Both the position numbers and the translations under genes were made by a program. Below, in pieces: positions 63,101-64,000 of a DNA stretch of 64,000 nucleotides. How positions within the stretch are numbered: the first letter of the stretch is position 1; each line of letters starts with the position of its first letter. Location: NCBI RefSeq assembly GCF_037126465.1, contig NW_026999346.1, positions 1,616,565 through 1,680,564 on the forward strand, given 5' to 3'. The notes beneath the pieces were generated by a model, which saw nothing but the letters and a program-made list of their open reading frames with translations, made no database searches and was not told the origin of the DNA. The DNA comes from Ornithodoros turicata (taxonomy: Eukaryota; Arthropoda; Arachnida; Ixodida; Argasidae).

Positions 63101-63671
63101 GTTGCAGCCCGACTGCAATTACATGAAGGACGGCGACCGAATTAGAGCGTTGAGGTTAAGAGCGGATGTTTACCCCACTCGAGCCTTGTTTAATAAACAT
63201 GCGGCCAACCCGGACGCCAGGTTATGCCACTTCTGCAGGCAGGCTATCGAAACACCATGTCACATACTACTATATTGTGAGAAAATTCACGGGCCGAGAG
63301 TCGAGCGGCATAGCTTTATCACTAAGCAGTTTACTCGCCTTGTTAAGGAGCACAACCCTCAGGTGTTGGTGCAGGCTGAAAAGGTTATGACCGTAGCCGG
63401 CGCGAGGCTGAAACCAGACCTCATTATTGAGGGAGGTGATGAGTGCGTGGTGGTTGACGTAGCCATTGCCTGGGATTCGTCCGTTGGAAACCTGCAAAGA
63501 AAGGTTGCAGAGAAGGTACAAAAATATTCAGCTCTTGCACCTTTGTTTCCAGGAAAAAGGTTTCGGGTGGCAGGCCTTGTGTTTGGGGCCAGGGGTCTCA
63601 CGTGCACGGCCTCCAGAAAGTTATGCGATGAACTCGACCTGACTAAGGCTGATGTGTCTTGGCTGGCCGCG
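60196..63671 (+). pseudogene. R2 protein, copy 10 (fingers-Myb-RT-endonuclease)
   Basis: The ATG at 60196 opens MKTHSWDVIYPP. Next come a CCHH finger (CHLC...HYRFH), a CCHC finger (CGVC...HHTKC), a Ser/Gly linker with a frameshift at an 11-G run (about 60467-60477), a Myb domain (SYCRWTVAEMRLLANLEVEI, SLQSIRGIRHLAKYK), and the RT: SAPGPDGITVGCLRR, SLDVKKAFDSVSHFALF, RQGIKQGNPLSP, and LADD for FADD. The knuckle is CHFC...HILLYC, followed by RVERHSF and the endonuclease KPDLIIEGGDECVVVDVAIA. Besides the frameshift there are in-frame stops at 60789, 61714 and 61741. From 61743 it is open for 643 R2 codons. Confidence 0.88.
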
Positions 63672-63817
63672 CACAAACTCACAAAGTATGGGGTAACGGC
63701 AGGAGAAAATACTGTGCTCTTTCGGTAGCCAAATCAACGCCATTCTACTCATTCAACACTTTTCTCCCACATCAGGATCGTGCCTCTGAGGCACAAACTC
63801 ACAAAGTATGGGGTAAC
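63671..63817 (+). repeat. Satellite array I (1.2 units)
   Basis: Starts in mid-unit (GCACAAACTCACAAAGTATG) at the broken end of copy 10. A second unit at 63726 runs to GGGGTAACGGCAGG, where R2 copy 11 begins. Confidence 0.92.
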
Positions 63818-63983
63818 GGCAGGGGGGGGGGGGCGATTGTCGAGTGCCCTCTGTGCGTGTGGGTTTTCTGCGAATTCTTGCGCTCCTTCTTCTGCAGTGT
63901 ATGCTCGACAATCAGGCAGGCCCACCACCACGTTGTCCCCCCTAGGCGGGTTCATCTAGGTGAACCCGGCTAAGTGGCCTGCC
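63818..63983 (+). ncRNA. HDV-like ribozyme, R2 copy 11
   Basis: P1 pairs the initial G-run with CCCCCC (63937-63942). P2 is GGCAGGCC with GGCCTGCC, perfect over 8 bp. P4 is GGGTTCA/TGAACCC around a 6-base loop, and J4/2 is GGCTAAG. J1/2 has a perfect 10-bp hairpin, GATTGTCGAG with CTCGACAATC. P3 is less clear than in the other copies. Confidence 0.82.
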
Positions 63984-64000
63984 GCGGGTGTGTTACCCCA
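63818..64000 (+). mobile_element. R2-clade copy 11, 5' end only
   Basis: The element begins with a run of about 12 Gs after GGCAGG of the satellite unit, meaning some 23 bp of target were lost at the 5' junction. Only the ribozyme and 15 bases are inside the window; coding lies beyond. Confidence 0.8.

Larger units (their letters stand above)
59915..63671 (+). mobile_element. R2-clade copy 10, least damaged
   Basis: About 3.76 kb. It contains a ribozyme, a leader (60067-60195), all coding domains in order, and an endonuclease truncated at its last 20 residues. The 3' UTR is missing: R2 coding passes at 63671 directly into satellite (CACAAACTCACAAAG). The junction is in the middle of a unit rather than at TAGCC, so this end was made by recombination or deletion and not by integration. 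Confidence 0.9.

Noticed and set aside
1..64000. CRISPR array, bacterial operons, tRNA or rRNA genes
   Set aside because: The 120-bp repeats have no spacers, the content is eukaryotic retroelements, and no cloverleaf or rRNA gene was recognised beyond the diverged 28S likeness of the satellite.

Overview
The window is eukaryotic repeat DNA, most likely from an arthropod and probably a tick or other chelicerate. That guess rests on the mix of R2-clade, I-clade, CR1 and Penelope retroelements and on the style of the CR1 and I-element tails. I see no host protein gene, tRNA or rRNA gene that I can support. Almost every long open frame belongs to a retroelement, and most are broken by stops and frameshifts.

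The backbone is a roughly 120-bp satellite whose unit begins TAGCCAAATAAACGCC and ends GTTCTTTCGG. R2-clade non-LTR retrotransposons, all on the + strand, have repeatedly entered it. I count eleven copies: 1 at 384-3426, 2 at 3900-5500, 3 at 5600-9196, 4 at 9297-14133, 5 at 14149-22947, 6 at 23305-37035, 7 at 55421-56539, 8 at 56637-57257, 9 at 57493-59554, 10 at 59915-63671, and 11 from 63818 past the window end. Wherever the 3' end is preserved, it abuts TAGCCAAAT or a close variant, as R2 does at its 28S rRNA site. Copies with preserved 5' ends begin with an HDV-like self-cleaving ribozyme fold. The satellite resembles, from memory, the 28S sequence around the R2 site, so it may be a decayed 28S-derived decoy array.

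The R2 protein plan is: N-terminal zinc fingers (CCHH then CCHC), a Myb-like GRW domain, RT with an FADD-type motif, a CCHC knuckle, and a restriction-like endonuclease with a KPD...D motif. Copy 4 is a distinct R2 lineage (single finger, RHD-type endonuclease region) in the same array. Copy 10 is the least damaged.

Other elements are nested in the R2 copies. Copy 4 contains a miniature LTR retrotransposon (10344-11482). Copy 5 contains a CR1 (15327-17997) plus a CTCATT-rich element (17998-20066) and a 58-bp I-element tail. Copy 6 contains I-element A, itself split by a near full-length I-element B (23903-30262) that holds a hAT-type MITE (28653-29538), and also I-element C (32113-34999). From 37036 to 45130 lies a pile of I-element fragments D, E and F holding a Penelope-like element (37236-38358) and a hAT-type element (38462-39929). 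All I elements and the CR1 are on the - strand.

From 45130 to 51340 there is about 6 kb with no recognised gene except a Tigger/pogo-type MITE (48600-49306). I-element G (51340-55420) follows, and the R2/satellite organisation resumes to the end. The 28S comparison and family placements rest on reading motifs and on memory; no searches were run.
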